This document shows positions 32,949-42,029 of a DNA stretch of 64,000 bases, in pieces. The position numbers and the translations under genes were made by a program. Below the pieces are notes generated by a model that did not search any database, was not told where the DNA came from, and saw nothing but the letters and a program-made list of their open reading frames with translations. The DNA comes from Pectobacterium wasabiae CFBP 3304. Its GTDB lineage: Bacteria > Pseudomonadota > Gammaproteobacteria > Enterobacterales > Enterobacteriaceae. The stretch is from positions 4,588,001 through 4,652,000 of the forward strand of contig NZ_CP015750.1 in assembly GCF_001742185.1 (NCBI RefSeq), given 5' to 3'. The stretch's first letter is position 1. Each line of letters opens with the position of its first letter.

Positions 32949-33484
32949 TGATCCATATTAAGACGTCATACAGCCTGTTCCTGACACTGGCCACCGTATC
33001 GCCGTTGATTCACGCAGCACAGCCGCCGATCGTGGTGGAAGACCACGGCGGGGCATCTGCGCTGCCGTACTACGAGGCGCTCAACCTTCAGGTACGCTCA
33101 CCCGATACCCCACGCCCTCCCATTGCCATGCCACCGATGCAGGTAAATCCAGCAACCGAAGCAGACATGCTGCCAGTACGCAGCCCGAAGCTCTCCCCTG
33201 GCACCGTAACACGCAGGGTCATCGATGCACCGGGCCTGCAACCGTTCTTTCTGGTCGGCGACGATGAGGCATCCTATGCATGGCTGCAGCGCCAAAGCGT
33301 ATTACTTCACGAACGAGGTGCCATCGGCCTGGTGGTCAACGTCGAGACCAAAGACGGCCTGGCACGCCTGCGTGCTATCGCACCAAATTTGCAGTTCGCG
33401 CCAGTGGCGGCCGATGACCTGACTGAGCGACTTGGCCTGCGGCATTACCCCGTGCTCATCACCAGCACGGGAATTGAGCAATAA
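32945..33484 (+). CDS. TIGR03765 (PFL_4695)-family ICE protein
   Basis: This 179-residue exported protein has a signal peptide (SYSLFLTLATVSPLIHAAQ) and the family hallmarks IVVEDHGGASALPYYEALN and LVGDDEASYAWLQRQ, with GAIGLVVNVET near the end. Proteins of this family are encoded just before the TraD coupling protein in this ICE class; their function is unknown. It starts within the transglycosylase stop (ATGA). Confidence 0.88.
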   Translation: MMIHIKTSYSLFLTLATVSPLIHAAQPPIVVEDHGGASALPYYEALNLQVRSPDTPRPPIAMPPMQVNPATEADMLPVRSPKLSPGTVTRRVIDAPGLQPFFLVGDDEASYAWLQRQSVLLHERGAIGLVVNVETKDGLARLRAIAPNLQFAPVAADDLTERLGLRHYPVLITSTGIEQ

Positions 33485-33488
33485 CACA

Positions 33489-35648
33489 ATGGCACAGTCT
33501 CAGCCAGTCGAGGTACTGCTGCGTCCACCCGTAGAACTCTATACCGTTGCGGTTTGTGCCGGAGCCGCATTGCTGTGCCTGACGGCACCATGGTCTCTCG
33601 CGTTGAGTCCGGACATAGGCATCGGCAGCGCACTGGCCTTCGGGATTTTTGGCACACTGCGCTGGCGCGATGCGCAGGTGATCCTGCGCTACCGACGCAA
33701 TATCCGTCGCCTGCCACGTTACGTGATGACCAGCCGCGACATGCCAGTCAGCCAACAACGCTTGTTCATTGGCAAAGGATTCCGTTGGGAGCAGAAACAC
33801 ACTCACCGGTTGATGCAAACCTACCGACCTGAGTTCAGGCGTTATGTCGAGCCGACATCCGCCTACCAGTTGGCCCGACGTCTGGAGGAGCGGCTGGAGT
33901 TCGCACCATTCCTATTATCGCAACTACCCCGTCTTACGACCTGGAATATGCCGCTCAATCCGGTACGGCCATTACCGCCCGTTGGCGGCTTACCGCGTCT
34001 GCATGGCATTGAGCCTGACGAGGTGGACGTCAGCCTGCCCCTAGGTGAGCGTGTCGGCCACTCCCTGGTACTGGGCACCACGCGCGTAGGCAAAACGCGG
34101 CTGGCTGAATTATTCATCACCCAGGATATTCGTCGAAAGAATCACCTGGGCGAGCACGAAGTGGTCATTGTTTTCGACCCTAAAGGCGACGCGGATCTAC
34201 TCAAGAGAATGTTCGTCGAGGCCAGACGTGCAGGCAGAGAGAATGCGTTCTACGTGTTTCATCTGGGGTGGCCGGAGATCAGCGCTCGTTACAACGCGGT
34301 GGGACGTTTTGGTCGCATCAGCGAAGTCGCGACCCGCATCGCAGGGCAGCTTTCCGGAGAGGGTAACTCTGCTGCATTCAGAGAATTTGCCTGGAGATTC
34401 GTCAATGTGATTGCACGCGCATTGATCGAGCTGGGGCAACGACCGGACTACCTGCTGATCCAGCGCCATGTCATCAATATCGACGCGTTGTTCATCGAGT
34501 ACGCCCAACACTACTTCGCCCGCACAGAACCGAAAGCCTGGGAGGTCATCGTCCAGATTGAAGCCAAGCTCAACGAGAAGAACATTCCCAGGAACATGAT
34601 CGGTCGCGAAAAGCGCGTGGTCGCCCTTGAACAATACCTCAGTCAGGCCCGCAACTACGATCCCGTACTGGACGGACTGAGATCAGCGGTTCGCTACGAC
34701 AAAACGTACTTTGACAAGATCGTCGCCAGCCTGCTGCCTCTGCTTGAAAAACTCACCAGCGGCAAAATCGCCCAGTTGCTGGCACCGAACTACTCGGATC
34801 TGAGCGATCCCAGGCCGATTTTCGACTGGATGCAGATCATCAGGAAACGCGCGGTCGTCTACGTCGGACTCGATGCGCTCTCCGATGCCGAAGTCGCCGC
34901 TGCGGTGGGCAACTCGATGTTCAGCGATATGGTCTCGATGGCCGGACACATCTATAAATTCGGCATCGACGATGGCCTGCCCGGTGCATCGGCTGACACC
35001 AAAGTACCAATCAATGTTCATGCCGATGAATTCAATGAACTGATGGGCGACGAATTCATCCCGATGATCAACAAAGGCGGCGGTGCCGGCATCCAGGTCA
35101 CCGCTTACACTCAGACACTGAGCGATATTGAAGCCCGCATCGGCAATCGCGCCAAAGCCGGTCAAGTCGTCGGCAATTTCAACAACCTGTTCATGCTGCG
35201 CGTGCGCGAGACAGCCACCGCCGAACTGCTCACAAAACAGTTGCCCAAGGTGGAGGTCTACACGACGACAGTGGTCAGCGGCGCGACAGACAGCTCCGAC
35301 ATCCACGCCAAAACCGACTTCACCAGCAACACACAGGATCGCATCAGCATGTCGAGCGTGCCGATGATTGAGCCGTCCCATGTGGTTCAACTTCCGAAAG
35401 GGCAATGCTTTGCTCTGCTTCAAGGCGGCAACCTGTGGAAAGTCCGCATGCCCCTGCCCGCCCCCGATCCAGATGAAATCATGCCGACGGATCTTCAGCA
35501 ATTGGCAGGTTACATGCGTCAAAGCTACACCGATACCGGTCAATGGTGGCAGAACCAAGGCTCGCCTACGCTACAGGAGCAAGCGCTACCGCCTGAACTG
35601 CTTGATGAGGATGCCGACCATATTATCGACGAGAGTAAAGCGCCATGA
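33489..35648 (+). CDS. traD: TraD-type conjugative coupling protein (T4CP)
   Basis: This 719-residue inner-membrane ATPase docks the relaxase-DNA complex to the transfer channel. Two N-terminal TM segments (TVAVCAGAALLCLTAP, then SALAFGIFG) precede Walker A LGTTRVGKTRLAEL (near residue 194-207) and Walker B VIVFDPKGDADLL. The C terminus contains HADEFNELMG and a long acidic tail. It matches TIGR03743. ATG 33489 starts 5 bp after the previous stop. The downstream gene overlaps by 4 bp. Confidence 0.94.
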   Translation: MAQSQPVEVLLRPPVELYTVAVCAGAALLCLTAPWSLALSPDIGIGSALAFGIFGTLRWRDAQVILRYRRNIRRLPRYVMTSRDMPVSQQRLFIGKGFRWEQKHTHRLMQTYRPEFRRYVEPTSAYQLARRLEERLEFAPFLLSQLPRLTTWNMPLNPVRPLPPVGGLPRLHGIEPDEVDVSLPLGERVGHSLVLGTTRVGKTRLAELFITQDIRRKNHLGEHEVVIVFDPKGDADLLKRMFVEARRAGRENAFYVFHLGWPEISARYNAVGRFGRISEVATRIAGQLSGEGNSAAFREFAWRFVNVIARALIELGQRPDYLLIQRHVINIDALFIEYAQHYFARTEPKAWEVIVQIEAKLNEKNIPRNMIGREKRVVALEQYLSQARNYDPVLDGLRSAVRYDKTYFDKIVASLLPLLEKLTSGKIAQLLAPNYSDLSDPRPIFDWMQIIRKRAVVYVGLDALSDAEVAAAVGNSMFSDMVSMAGHIYKFGIDDGLPGASADTKVPINVHADEFNELMGDEFIPMINKGGGAGIQVTAYTQTLSDIEARIGNRAKAGQVVGNFNNLFMLRVRETATAELLTKQLPKVEVYTTTVVSGATDSSDIHAKTDFTSNTQDRISMSSVPMIEPSHVVQLPKGQCFALLQGGNLWKVRMPLPAPDPDEIMPTDLQQLAGYMRQSYTDTGQWWQNQGSPTLQEQALPPELLDEDADHIIDESKAP

Positions 35649-36394
35649 GCGATCCAGCGGCCACGGCACAACATCAGCAGACACGCCGGAAAAGCCTGCT
35701 GGCCAGTTTCATCACCTTGCCATTCAGGTTAGTGGGTGTGCTGATTGGCTCATTGCTGATTTCAATCATCGTGGAATGCGCTGGAATGCATCTTTTCTGG
35801 AAAGACCAGGGCTGGCAACACTCGCAGGCGATGCTGCAGTACGAATTGGGACACCTGTCGAATAACTTTATCCGCAGCGTCATCGTGCAGGAGCCGGGCC
35901 GCACGGCACACCAGATTGTCGATACCGGATATGAATGGATGTTCGTCAAAACCGGACTGCTTGAGCGCATGAAGCAGACCGCCGAGCGTGCGCGTGTTCC
36001 CAGCCAGATACCCAGACGCGACTTCCGCTACTTTGTGAGCCAAGTCTATGTATGGTCGGAAAACTATTTGATCGCCGCAGCCTTCACCACGCTGACGTTC
36101 ATGGTGCGCTTGCTGGTGCTGGTACTGACATTGCCGCTCATTGTCATGGCTGTGTTTGTGGGCCTGGTTGATGGCCTGGTACGGCGTGATGTGCGCAGGT
36201 TTGGCGCGGGCCGGGAATCAGGCTTTGTTTACCACAGGGCAAAGGCCGCGTTACTGCCGCTGGCTGTGCTGCCCTGGGTAACCTATCTGGCACTGCCGGT
36301 ATCGGTTCATCCGCTGATGATTCTGCTGCCCGGCGCTGCATTGCTGGGCGTTGCTGTGGCGCTGACAGCGAGTAGTTTCAAGAAATATTTGTGA
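35645..36394 (+). CDS. TIGR03747-family ICE membrane protein
   Basis: This 249-residue polytopic inner-membrane protein has about four TM segments (LVGVLIGSLLISIIVECAG, LTFMVRLLVLVLTLPLIVM, and two near the C terminus) and a periplasmic helix region with SENYLIAAAF. It matches TIGR03747, always just downstream of traD. It probably helps coupling-protein or platform assembly. In related ICEs the next gene encodes the RAQPRD protein; here a 3.5-kb cargo cassette intervenes. Confidence 0.85.
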   Translation: MSDPAATAQHQQTRRKSLLASFITLPFRLVGVLIGSLLISIIVECAGMHLFWKDQGWQHSQAMLQYELGHLSNNFIRSVIVQEPGRTAHQIVDTGYEWMFVKTGLLERMKQTAERARVPSQIPRRDFRYFVSQVYVWSENYLIAAAFTTLTFMVRLLVLVLTLPLIVMAVFVGLVDGLVRRDVRRFGAGRESGFVYHRAKAALLPLAVLPWVTYLALPVSVHPLMILLPGAALLGVAVALTASSFKKYL

Positions 36395-36520
36395 GGACGG
36401 CAAAAGAACCAGTGCAGGTGCTATCGCAACGAAAAATACCTTATTCGTCTTAAATTAAGACTGCTCGATCAACCCTCGTTGCGAACGTGTAATAGGTCCT
36501 GCCCCTCAATAGACAAGCCC

Positions 36521-37447
36521 CTACGTCCAACCGGACAAACACGACACAGCAAACGGCAGAGCCAAGCCAGCCAAAAGGGTTTGGCTGGCAATTATTCCGG
36601 CCATAAGTGGGGCATCCCCTCCAAGTTGGCGCGCCATGATGTATGACGAAGAGGCAGTGGGTAGCGTCTGAAAGAGCAAGGCAGCCACAGCGGCCGGTCC
36701 TTGCAGGTCCAAGGCATAGCAAGCACCCAGAGTTGCCAATGGCATGAGAACAAACTTTGCCAGGGATGAAAGCAACACTGGACACACCCATTTTCGAACC
36801 GAGGAGAAGTCCAAGGCTGCCCCGACGCATAGCAAGCCCAGAGGCAGGGAAGCCTGCCCCAATGCTTTAAGAGCAGGTTCAATGCCACCCGGCAGCCCCC
36901 AGCCTGTTACCTGCAGGATGATACCAATGAGGCACGCTGCCACTAGGGGATTGCTCATGAGTTGCTGTATTATGCTTTTCACAGAAAAGAAACCACGATT
37001 GCAGTAGCGCGCAAAAACGAGCACACACAGAATATTGACCGTTGGCACAATCGCCGCATTGGCGACCGCTGCCAGCGCGATCCCCTGGGCTCCGAACAGC
37101 CCTGCTGCGACCGATACGCCCACATAGTTATTGAATCGCACTCCTCCTTGGAACACGGAAGTGAAAGCGGGGTCAGTCACTGGCAGCCACCGGCGAAAAA
37201 TCACTATAAGACTTGCCACAGCCACGGTCGACAGCACCAGGGAGCTCACCATTGTCAGCACAGGCAATCCAGACAGGTCCGCCGTCGCCAATCCATGAAG
37301 AAAGAGTGAGGGTAATAAGATGTAGTAACCCAGTCGCTCTGCCTGCGGCCAAAACGTTTCCGCGATGAATTCATACCGCCGAACTCCTGCCCCAAGCGTA
37401 ATCAGTAGGGCAATCGGTACCAAAGCCAGCAACATGGAGGCAATCAT
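36521..37447 (-). CDS. AEC (auxin efflux carrier) family transporter
   Basis: This 308-residue inner-membrane protein has about ten TM segments. The N-terminal half contains LLPSLFLHGLATADLSGLPV and FNNYVGVSVAAGLFGAQG, and the C-terminal half ends with SSYIMARQLGGDAPLMAGII, the AEC family signature near the second repeat. Members export or import malate, malonate or auxin-like acids. It lies 1 bp after the EamA gene stop and is therefore co-transcribed with it. Substrate is unknown. This cassette is foreign to the conjugation operon. Confidence 0.85.
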   Translation of the reverse strand: MIASMLLALVPIALLITLGAGVRRYEFIAETFWPQAERLGYYILLPSLFLHGLATADLSGLPVLTMVSSLVLSTVAVASLIVIFRRWLPVTDPAFTSVFQGGVRFNNYVGVSVAAGLFGAQGIALAAVANAAIVPTVNILCVLVFARYCNRGFFSVKSIIQQLMSNPLVAACLIGIILQVTGWGLPGGIEPALKALGQASLPLGLLCVGAALDFSSVRKWVCPVLLSSLAKFVLMPLATLGACYALDLQGPAAVAALLFQTLPTASSSYIMARQLGGDAPLMAGIIASQTLLAGLALPFAVSCLSGWT

Positions 37448-37448
37448 T

Positions 37449-38381
37449 TCATTTCCGATTCGTCAAGGAAACGCCCACTGCGGACAATGCGCCGCCGATC
37501 AGCATGGAAATGAGAATTGGCTCCTGAAGCAATCCAGCCGATAACAACACGCCGAAGGCAGGAACGAGATTGGTGAATACCGCAGCCCTTGATGGGCCTA
37601 CCGCCTTGATTCCCTGGTAATACCAAATAAACGCGACCACCGTTCCCACTGCACCGAGGTAAAAAATAGAGGCCCAAACAGACCAACCTAGGGAAAGCCA
37701 TTGAATCGAGCTCATTTCTTTTACTGAGGCCATAAGAAGGAAAAATAACCCCCACAAGGTGGCATAGGTTGTTGCGGCAACGGGCGAAAGAGACTCCATC
37801 GCCTTTCGTGAAATTAATGTATAGGCAGCCCAGCTTAGTACGGCACACGACATGAGCATTTCCCCGATCCCAAATGACCGACTGATGTCGTGTAAAGCGC
37901 CTAGAAAGTCGCCCCGCGTAATCACTATCATTGCCCCAGCCAAAGCTATACCGATACCAAGCCATCTCTTCGCACCAAGACGCTCTCTGAATATAAAACT
38001 GGCAGCAATAGCAGTCACAATTGGATTTAGGCTAACAAACAATGCGGTTCGCCCAGCGGGAATCTGTGCCAAGGCACCAAAGAAAAAAACGCTGTATAGA
38101 AATATTCCTGTCAACCCCAGCATCGCTGTCGTAAGCATTTGGGAACGATTCAGGCGGGGTAATCCACCTTCTAACTTTAATGACAGCAGAAGCAGCAGCA
38201 CAGCGGCAACAAGGAAACGACAGAAAGCCGCAGTCATAAGAGGCATAGACAGGGCCAGCACCCGACCCGCTATGAAGGTCCCCCCCCAGAAAAATGCAAC
38301 CAAGGTCAACTTGGCCCCCAACATGGGACTTAAGGAGGGCCGCTCTGCAGTCGGCGAAGTAGTGGCTGTTGAAGTAGTCAT
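37449..38381 (-). CDS. EamA/DMT-family efflux transporter
   Basis: This 310-residue inner-membrane protein has ten TM segments in two EamA repeats: FWGGTFIAGRVLALSMPLMT and AVGPSRAAVFTNLVPAFGVLL, the second containing the P-x3-N-x-VP hallmark. DMT members of this type export amino acids, purines or metabolites. It is the first gene of a two-gene operon with the AEC transporter, and is divergent from a LysR-type regulator whose binding site lies in the shared promoter. Confidence 0.88.
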   Translation of the reverse strand: MTTSTATTSPTAERPSLSPMLGAKLTLVAFFWGGTFIAGRVLALSMPLMTAAFCRFLVAAVLLLLLSLKLEGGLPRLNRSQMLTTAMLGLTGIFLYSVFFFGALAQIPAGRTALFVSLNPIVTAIAASFIFRERLGAKRWLGIGIALAGAMIVITRGDFLGALHDISRSFGIGEMLMSCAVLSWAAYTLISRKAMESLSPVAATTYATLWGLFFLLMASVKEMSSIQWLSLGWSVWASIFYLGAVGTVVAFIWYYQGIKAVGPSRAAVFTNLVPAFGVLLSAGLLQEPILISMLIGGALSAVGVSLTNRK

Positions 38382-38421
38382 GGGAGAATCCGTAGTTTAT
38401 TGTTTTGTCACTGGTCTCAAA

Positions 38422-38468
38422 TGCTATTACTCATTTAATATAATAGTAAAATGAGCAATAACTCATGA
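38422..38468. promoter_or_regulatory. Divergent promoter/operator of the LysR-efflux cassette
   Basis: CTCATTT (38430-38436) and AAATGAG (38449-38455) form an inverted repeat, and a third CTCAT occurs at 38462-38466 inside a direct repeat of ATTACTCAT/ATAACTCAT. A TATAAT-like box at 38439-38444 lies in the middle. This is the geometry of LysR-type operators, with an interrupted palindrome plus a neighbouring half-site. The AT-rich region is unlike the flanking ICE. Confidence 0.6.
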
Positions 38469-38484
38469 CAAAATAGGATTATTA

Positions 38485-39363
38485 ATGACCTTCACTCAAC
38501 TGGAAATATTTGCCCTTGTGGCGAAACTTGGCAGTTTCACGGCAGCCGCAGGGGAACTGGGTATAAGTCAGTCGGCGGTTTCCCATGCTGTCAAAAATTT
38601 GGAGAAAGAATGGGGTCTGACATTGCTTACACGAGGACAGGCAACTATCGAAGTCACCACCGTAGGCCAAGGTATTCTAGTCAGAGCACGGGAGATTCTT
38701 AGTATTTCAGAAGCCATGCACCAAGAGATATCCGCTATTCGAGGAGTCAATCAGGGCATACTAAGAATCGGCTCACTTGGCATATCATCATCATTGCAGT
38801 TACTTCCTAAAATTCTCCAAAAATTCAATGAAATTTACCCAGGAATTGACGTTCTGGTAGAAGAAGGAACAGATAGCGAAGTTAATCAATGGATAACCGA
38901 ACGGCATGTGGACATAGGTTTTGTTGTTCTGCCCAGTGACCACTTTGATACTATTTCACTGGTGGAGGATCAGTTTGTGGCGTTGGTGCCTACTGATCAT
39001 ACGCTGGCTAAGCGCCAGGCCATTCACTTATCAGACCTGTGCAAAATACCATTTATCATGACCCTTGCCGGTAGTGGGAGATATGTCGAGGAAATTTTCT
39101 CCGCAGGAAACTTTCACCCAATGATCAAGCACAAATACTCCCAAATAATCACTATTGTAAAAATGGTGGAAAGTGGCGCGGGTGTTTCAATCGTTGCAGA
39201 CCTTGCCGTTCCAGCTCAGATTATGGCCTTATGCCCTGGAGTAGTAAAACGGCCGCTAACCCCCAAAGCAAGAAGGTTTATTGGCTTGGCTGTTCCCAAC
39301 AAAAATCAGGCCAGCCCAGCAGCAAATGCCTTTTTGAAAGTAGCAAAATCTATTTTGAGATAA
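38485..39363 (+). CDS. LysR-family regulator of the efflux cassette
   Basis: This 292-residue regulator has the LysR winged HTH (MTFTQLEIFALVAKLGSFTA, then LGISQSAVSHAVKNLEKEWG) and an effector-binding domain (GILRIGSLGISSSLQLLPKI). It is divergent from the EamA-AEC operon and is the likely activator, responding to an unknown effector. Codon use and AT content differ from the ICE backbone, which points to recent acquisition with its target genes. GGATTA precedes ATG 38485. Confidence 0.92.
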   Translation: MTFTQLEIFALVAKLGSFTAAAGELGISQSAVSHAVKNLEKEWGLTLLTRGQATIEVTTVGQGILVRAREILSISEAMHQEISAIRGVNQGILRIGSLGISSSLQLLPKILQKFNEIYPGIDVLVEEGTDSEVNQWITERHVDIGFVVLPSDHFDTISLVEDQFVALVPTDHTLAKRQAIHLSDLCKIPFIMTLAGSGRYVEEIFSAGNFHPMIKHKYSQIITIVKMVESGAGVSIVADLAVPAQIMALCPGVVKRPLTPKARRFIGLAVPNKNQASPAANAFLKVAKSILR

Positions 39364-39953
39364 TAAAAAAGAAAACCAGCACTTCTACCTCCTATTTACT
39401 AAGGCAATTAATGCTGGTGCAGGAGCTACTCGATTGAGACGCTACACTACATTTATGTTTATAAAGATAACACTACCACCGCATTACTTAGCGCCCACTA
39501 GTGAGCATGGCAGAAATCTGTAGGGCCAGCCATGCGATCCACAATTGCAGTCCCACACAGAAGGTCGGATCATCATACGTGAGCCTCCTGCTGGTTGCTT
39601 CCTGACTTGCCCATCCCCTATTAAATCGCTAGTGATGACCGACACGGTACAGACGACGGGTTACCCGCACAGCGATGTTCTTGTCGATCATGTGCTTTAG
39701 AATAGCTCAGCCATCGTCTCTGACATGGCATTCCCTCCAGTTATGATCATGCCAAAAGATACGTGCATGTTACAGACAGAAATGTCTACATGAGATGGAA
39801 GAAATATCTACCTGCAGGTGAAAACTTGTGTGATCTGGAGTGTTACTGCTTTTTCCACCAATATGGACACTATTCAGTTCTCATTGTTTGCAGACCTGCC
39901 CCCCCTACATCGTCACGATCACTCCATTGTTGATCTAACGAGGATATAGCGCG
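39364..39953. other. 590-bp non-coding region, possibly holding decayed gene remnants
   Basis: No intact gene is present. On the minus strand short stop-interrupted pieces look coding-like: a membrane-type segment VGLQLWIAWLALQISAML near 39510-39570, and RRLYRVGHH near 39630-39690. I could not name either. They may be remnants from the insertion of the efflux cassette. The last 60 bp before 39954 carry GAGGA, the ribosome binding site of the RAQPRD gene. Confidence 0.35.
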
Positions 39954-40331
39954 ATGGCACTGTCAATCCATCCCTGCTCTTTGCGCTGCGGCGCACCGTT
40001 GCTACTCGCTGCCCTACTAGTGAGTATCCCGCTGACAACTCAGGCCGACACACCAGCACAACGTCAGGAACTGGCTACTGCGCTAAGGCAACTCGACGCA
40101 CTGGAACGCCTCGTCGTGCAGAGCGCATCCAGAACACCCGCAGAGCCAAGCGAACGCTATCACTTCGACTACCCAAGGCTACGCGATGACCTTGCTCGCA
40201 TACGCATCGGTATCCAGGCTCATCTCACACCATCCCGCGCCCAGCCGCGCGACCCTACCGAGCTGAATGGTAACTACCGCCAGGAATCGACAGCAAAACA
40301 CGGTGGCACCTTCCTGAAGGACCAGCCATGA
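39954..40331 (+). CDS. RAQPRD-family ICE protein
   Basis: This 125-residue exported protein has a signal peptide (LLLAALLVSIPLTTQA) and contains the defining SRAQPRDP motif near residue 95. It matches TIGR01690. It is a periplasmic component of the GI-type T4SS with unknown function. It resumes the conjugation operon after the cargo cassette and overlaps the next start by 4 bp. Confidence 0.92.
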   Translation: MALSIHPCSLRCGAPLLLAALLVSIPLTTQADTPAQRQELATALRQLDALERLVVQSASRTPAEPSERYHFDYPRLRDDLARIRIGIQAHLTPSRAQPRDPTELNGNYRQESTAKHGGTFLKDQP

Positions 40332-40561
40332 CTGCCGCACAAATCAACGCCTTCCAAGCCAATAGCGGTATTACACCTGCGGCAATGTCCGCCGTTTTCA
40401 TCGGCGTCGTATTCGCAGTACTGCTGCTTTGGGGCGCGTGGGCCATCCGAACCGCCTACGTCGGCTGGGCAGAAAACCAGCTCAACCAGCGTCAGTTCCT
40501 TGGTGTCATCGTACGCTTTCTCGCGATGTACCTAGTGCTGACGTTTTTCCTGCTCTCGTAA
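40328..40561 (+). CDS. TIGR03758-family small membrane protein
   Basis: This 77-residue protein has two TM segments (AVFIGVVFAVLLLWGAWAI and FLAMYLVLTFFLL) around a short AENQLNQRQF loop. It fits TIGR03758 of the GI-type T4SS and is a candidate VirB2/VirB3-like or pilin-related membrane component by position. It overlaps the RAQPRD gene by 4 bp. Confidence 0.87.
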   Translation: MTAAQINAFQANSGITPAAMSAVFIGVVFAVLLLWGAWAIRTAYVGWAENQLNQRQFLGVIVRFLAMYLVLTFFLLS

Positions 40562-40581
40562 CCAGAAAGGGGCAACCCCAT

Positions 40582-40941
40582 ATGAAACACCTCCTCTCTC
40601 CCGCTCGTCTCGCACAACATGCAGTACTGGCCATGGATCTTGCTACCTTACCTGCGCTGTCTTTCGCCCAGGGGTTGCCGCAACTGGAAAACCCGTCTCG
40701 GGGCACAGGTGGCGGCATTATGGAAACCATTCGCAATTACGGCTACGACATCGTTCTGCTGGTGGCGTTGCTGGTGGTCGCAAGCATGTTCATCGGCGTG
40801 TGCTATCACGCCTACGGCACCTACGCCGAAATCCACAACGGCAAGAAAACCTGGGGCCAATTCGGCCTGACAGTCGCCGTTGGGGCAGTGCTGCTAGTGA
40901 TCGGCATCTGGCTGCTCACCGAAGCCACCGGCATTTTGTAA
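40582..40941 (+). CDS. TIGR03745-family ICE membrane protein (pilin-like)
   Basis: This 119-residue protein has an N-terminal signal/TM segment (LDLATLPALSFA-like region), a GLPQLENPSRGTGGGIMETI stretch, and two C-terminal TM helices (IVLLVALLVVASMFIGV, then VAVGAVLLVIGIWLL). This is the TIGR03745 pattern, and size and topology suit a VirB2-like major pilin. AAAGGGG precedes ATG 40582. Confidence 0.87.
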   Translation: MKHLLSPARLAQHAVLAMDLATLPALSFAQGLPQLENPSRGTGGGIMETIRNYGYDIVLLVALLVVASMFIGVCYHAYGTYAEIHNGKKTWGQFGLTVAVGAVLLVIGIWLLTEATGIL

Positions 40942-40953
40942 GAGGTACTGGGC

Positions 40954-41352
40954 ATGTCAGAGCCTCAACATGTCCGTACGGACGGCACCATCACGTTCCT
41001 GCCACATCGGCTTAATCGACATCCGGTGGTGGTACGCGGCCTGACGGCTGATGAGTTGTGGATCTGCTGCGGCCTGTCCGGTTGCACCGGGCTGATTATC
41101 GGCGTGCCGCTGTCCTGGTTACTTTCAACCATCGCTCTGGCACCGACCTGCATTGTGCTGGGCATCGCCTGCGGCGTGTTCATCGGTGGCGGCTTCCTGC
41201 GACGACAGAAACGCGGCCGGCCTGATACCTGGCTGTACCGTCAGTTGCAATGGCACATAACGACTCGCTACCCGCTGCTCACAGGCTGGGTTGGCGGACA
41301 CCTGCTGATCACGCGTTCAGGCTCCTGGTCGAATAGAAGGACAACGCGATGA
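40954..41352 (+). CDS. TIGR03750-family ICE protein (VirB3-like)
   Basis: This 132-residue membrane protein begins with a soluble segment (TITFLPHRLNRHPVVVRGLT) followed by two TM helices (SGCTGLIIGVPLSWLLS and LAPTCIVLGIACGVFIG) and a basic RRQKRGRPDTWLYRQLQW stretch. It matches TIGR03750. Its size and location before the VirB8-like protein suggest a VirB3/TraL-like inner-membrane part. It ends in an ATGA overlap. Confidence 0.87.
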   Translation: MSEPQHVRTDGTITFLPHRLNRHPVVVRGLTADELWICCGLSGCTGLIIGVPLSWLLSTIALAPTCIVLGIACGVFIGGGFLRRQKRGRPDTWLYRQLQWHITTRYPLLTGWVGGHLLITRSGSWSNRRTTR

Positions 41353-42029
41353 GCCGATTCAAGAACGAAGTCACGCATCTACAAGCGCACATCAAGACCC
41401 TTCGCATAGGTGCCAGCGCATTACTGCTGGTGGCACTGGTCATGGGTGCCGGTTGGTGGAACGCACCGCGCGATCTGACGATCCATGTCCCCCCTGATCT
41501 GCGTTCGGGGAGTTCCCGGGCCTGGTGGGAAGTGCCCCCCGAATCGGTCTATGCCTTCACCTTCTATGTGTTCCAGCAACTCAACCGCTGGCCGACTAAC
41601 GGAGAAGAGGACTACACGCGCAACCTCCATGCACTATCACCGTATTTCACCCCGGCATGTCGCGCCTTTCTGCAGGCAGATTACGACTATCGCCGCAGCA
41701 CGGGCGAACTGCGGCAACGTGTACGCGGCGTCTACGAAATTCCCGGTCGCGGCTATGGCGATAACCCTACAGCACGGGTACGCGTGGTCTCTGACCGCGA
41801 TTGGGTCGTCACACTCGACCTCAGCGCCGACGAGTACCACGGCCCGGAGCAGGTCAAACGCGCTCTGGTGCGCTATCCAGTGAAAGTCACACGTGCAGAT
41901 ATCGATCCAGCCCGTAACCCGTTCGGTCTCATGCTCGACTGCTATGACGGTGCACCGCAGCGCATCGCAGCCCCGGCACAGGAAGCCCCCAGTCGTGGCG
42001 GCCTGGGCACACAAGGAGAAACCCCATGA
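41349..42029 (+). CDS. TIGR03746 (PFL_4703)-family protein, VirB8/TraE-like
   Basis: This 226-residue bitopic protein has one N-terminal TM helix (ASALLLVALVMGAGWW) and a periplasmic domain with IHVPPDLRSG, VYAFTFYVFQQLNRWP, and NPTARVRVVSDRDWVVTLDL. The TraE/VirB8-type topology and TIGR03746 pattern support an inner-membrane scaffold of the channel. It overlaps both neighbours by 4 bp. Confidence 0.88.
   Translation: MSRFKNEVTHLQAHIKTLRIGASALLLVALVMGAGWWNAPRDLTIHVPPDLRSGSSRAWWEVPPESVYAFTFYVFQQLNRWPTNGEEDYTRNLHALSPYFTPACRAFLQADYDYRRSTGELRQRVRGVYEIPGRGYGDNPTARVRVVSDRDWVVTLDLSADEYHGPEQVKRALVRYPVKVTRADIDPARNPFGLMLDCYDGAPQRIAAPAQEAPSRGGLGTQGETP

Noticed and set aside
39364..39953. Possible insertion sequence or transposase remnant
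   Set aside because: Only short, stop-interrupted coding-like pieces that I could not match to a transposase; no terminal inverted repeats seen.
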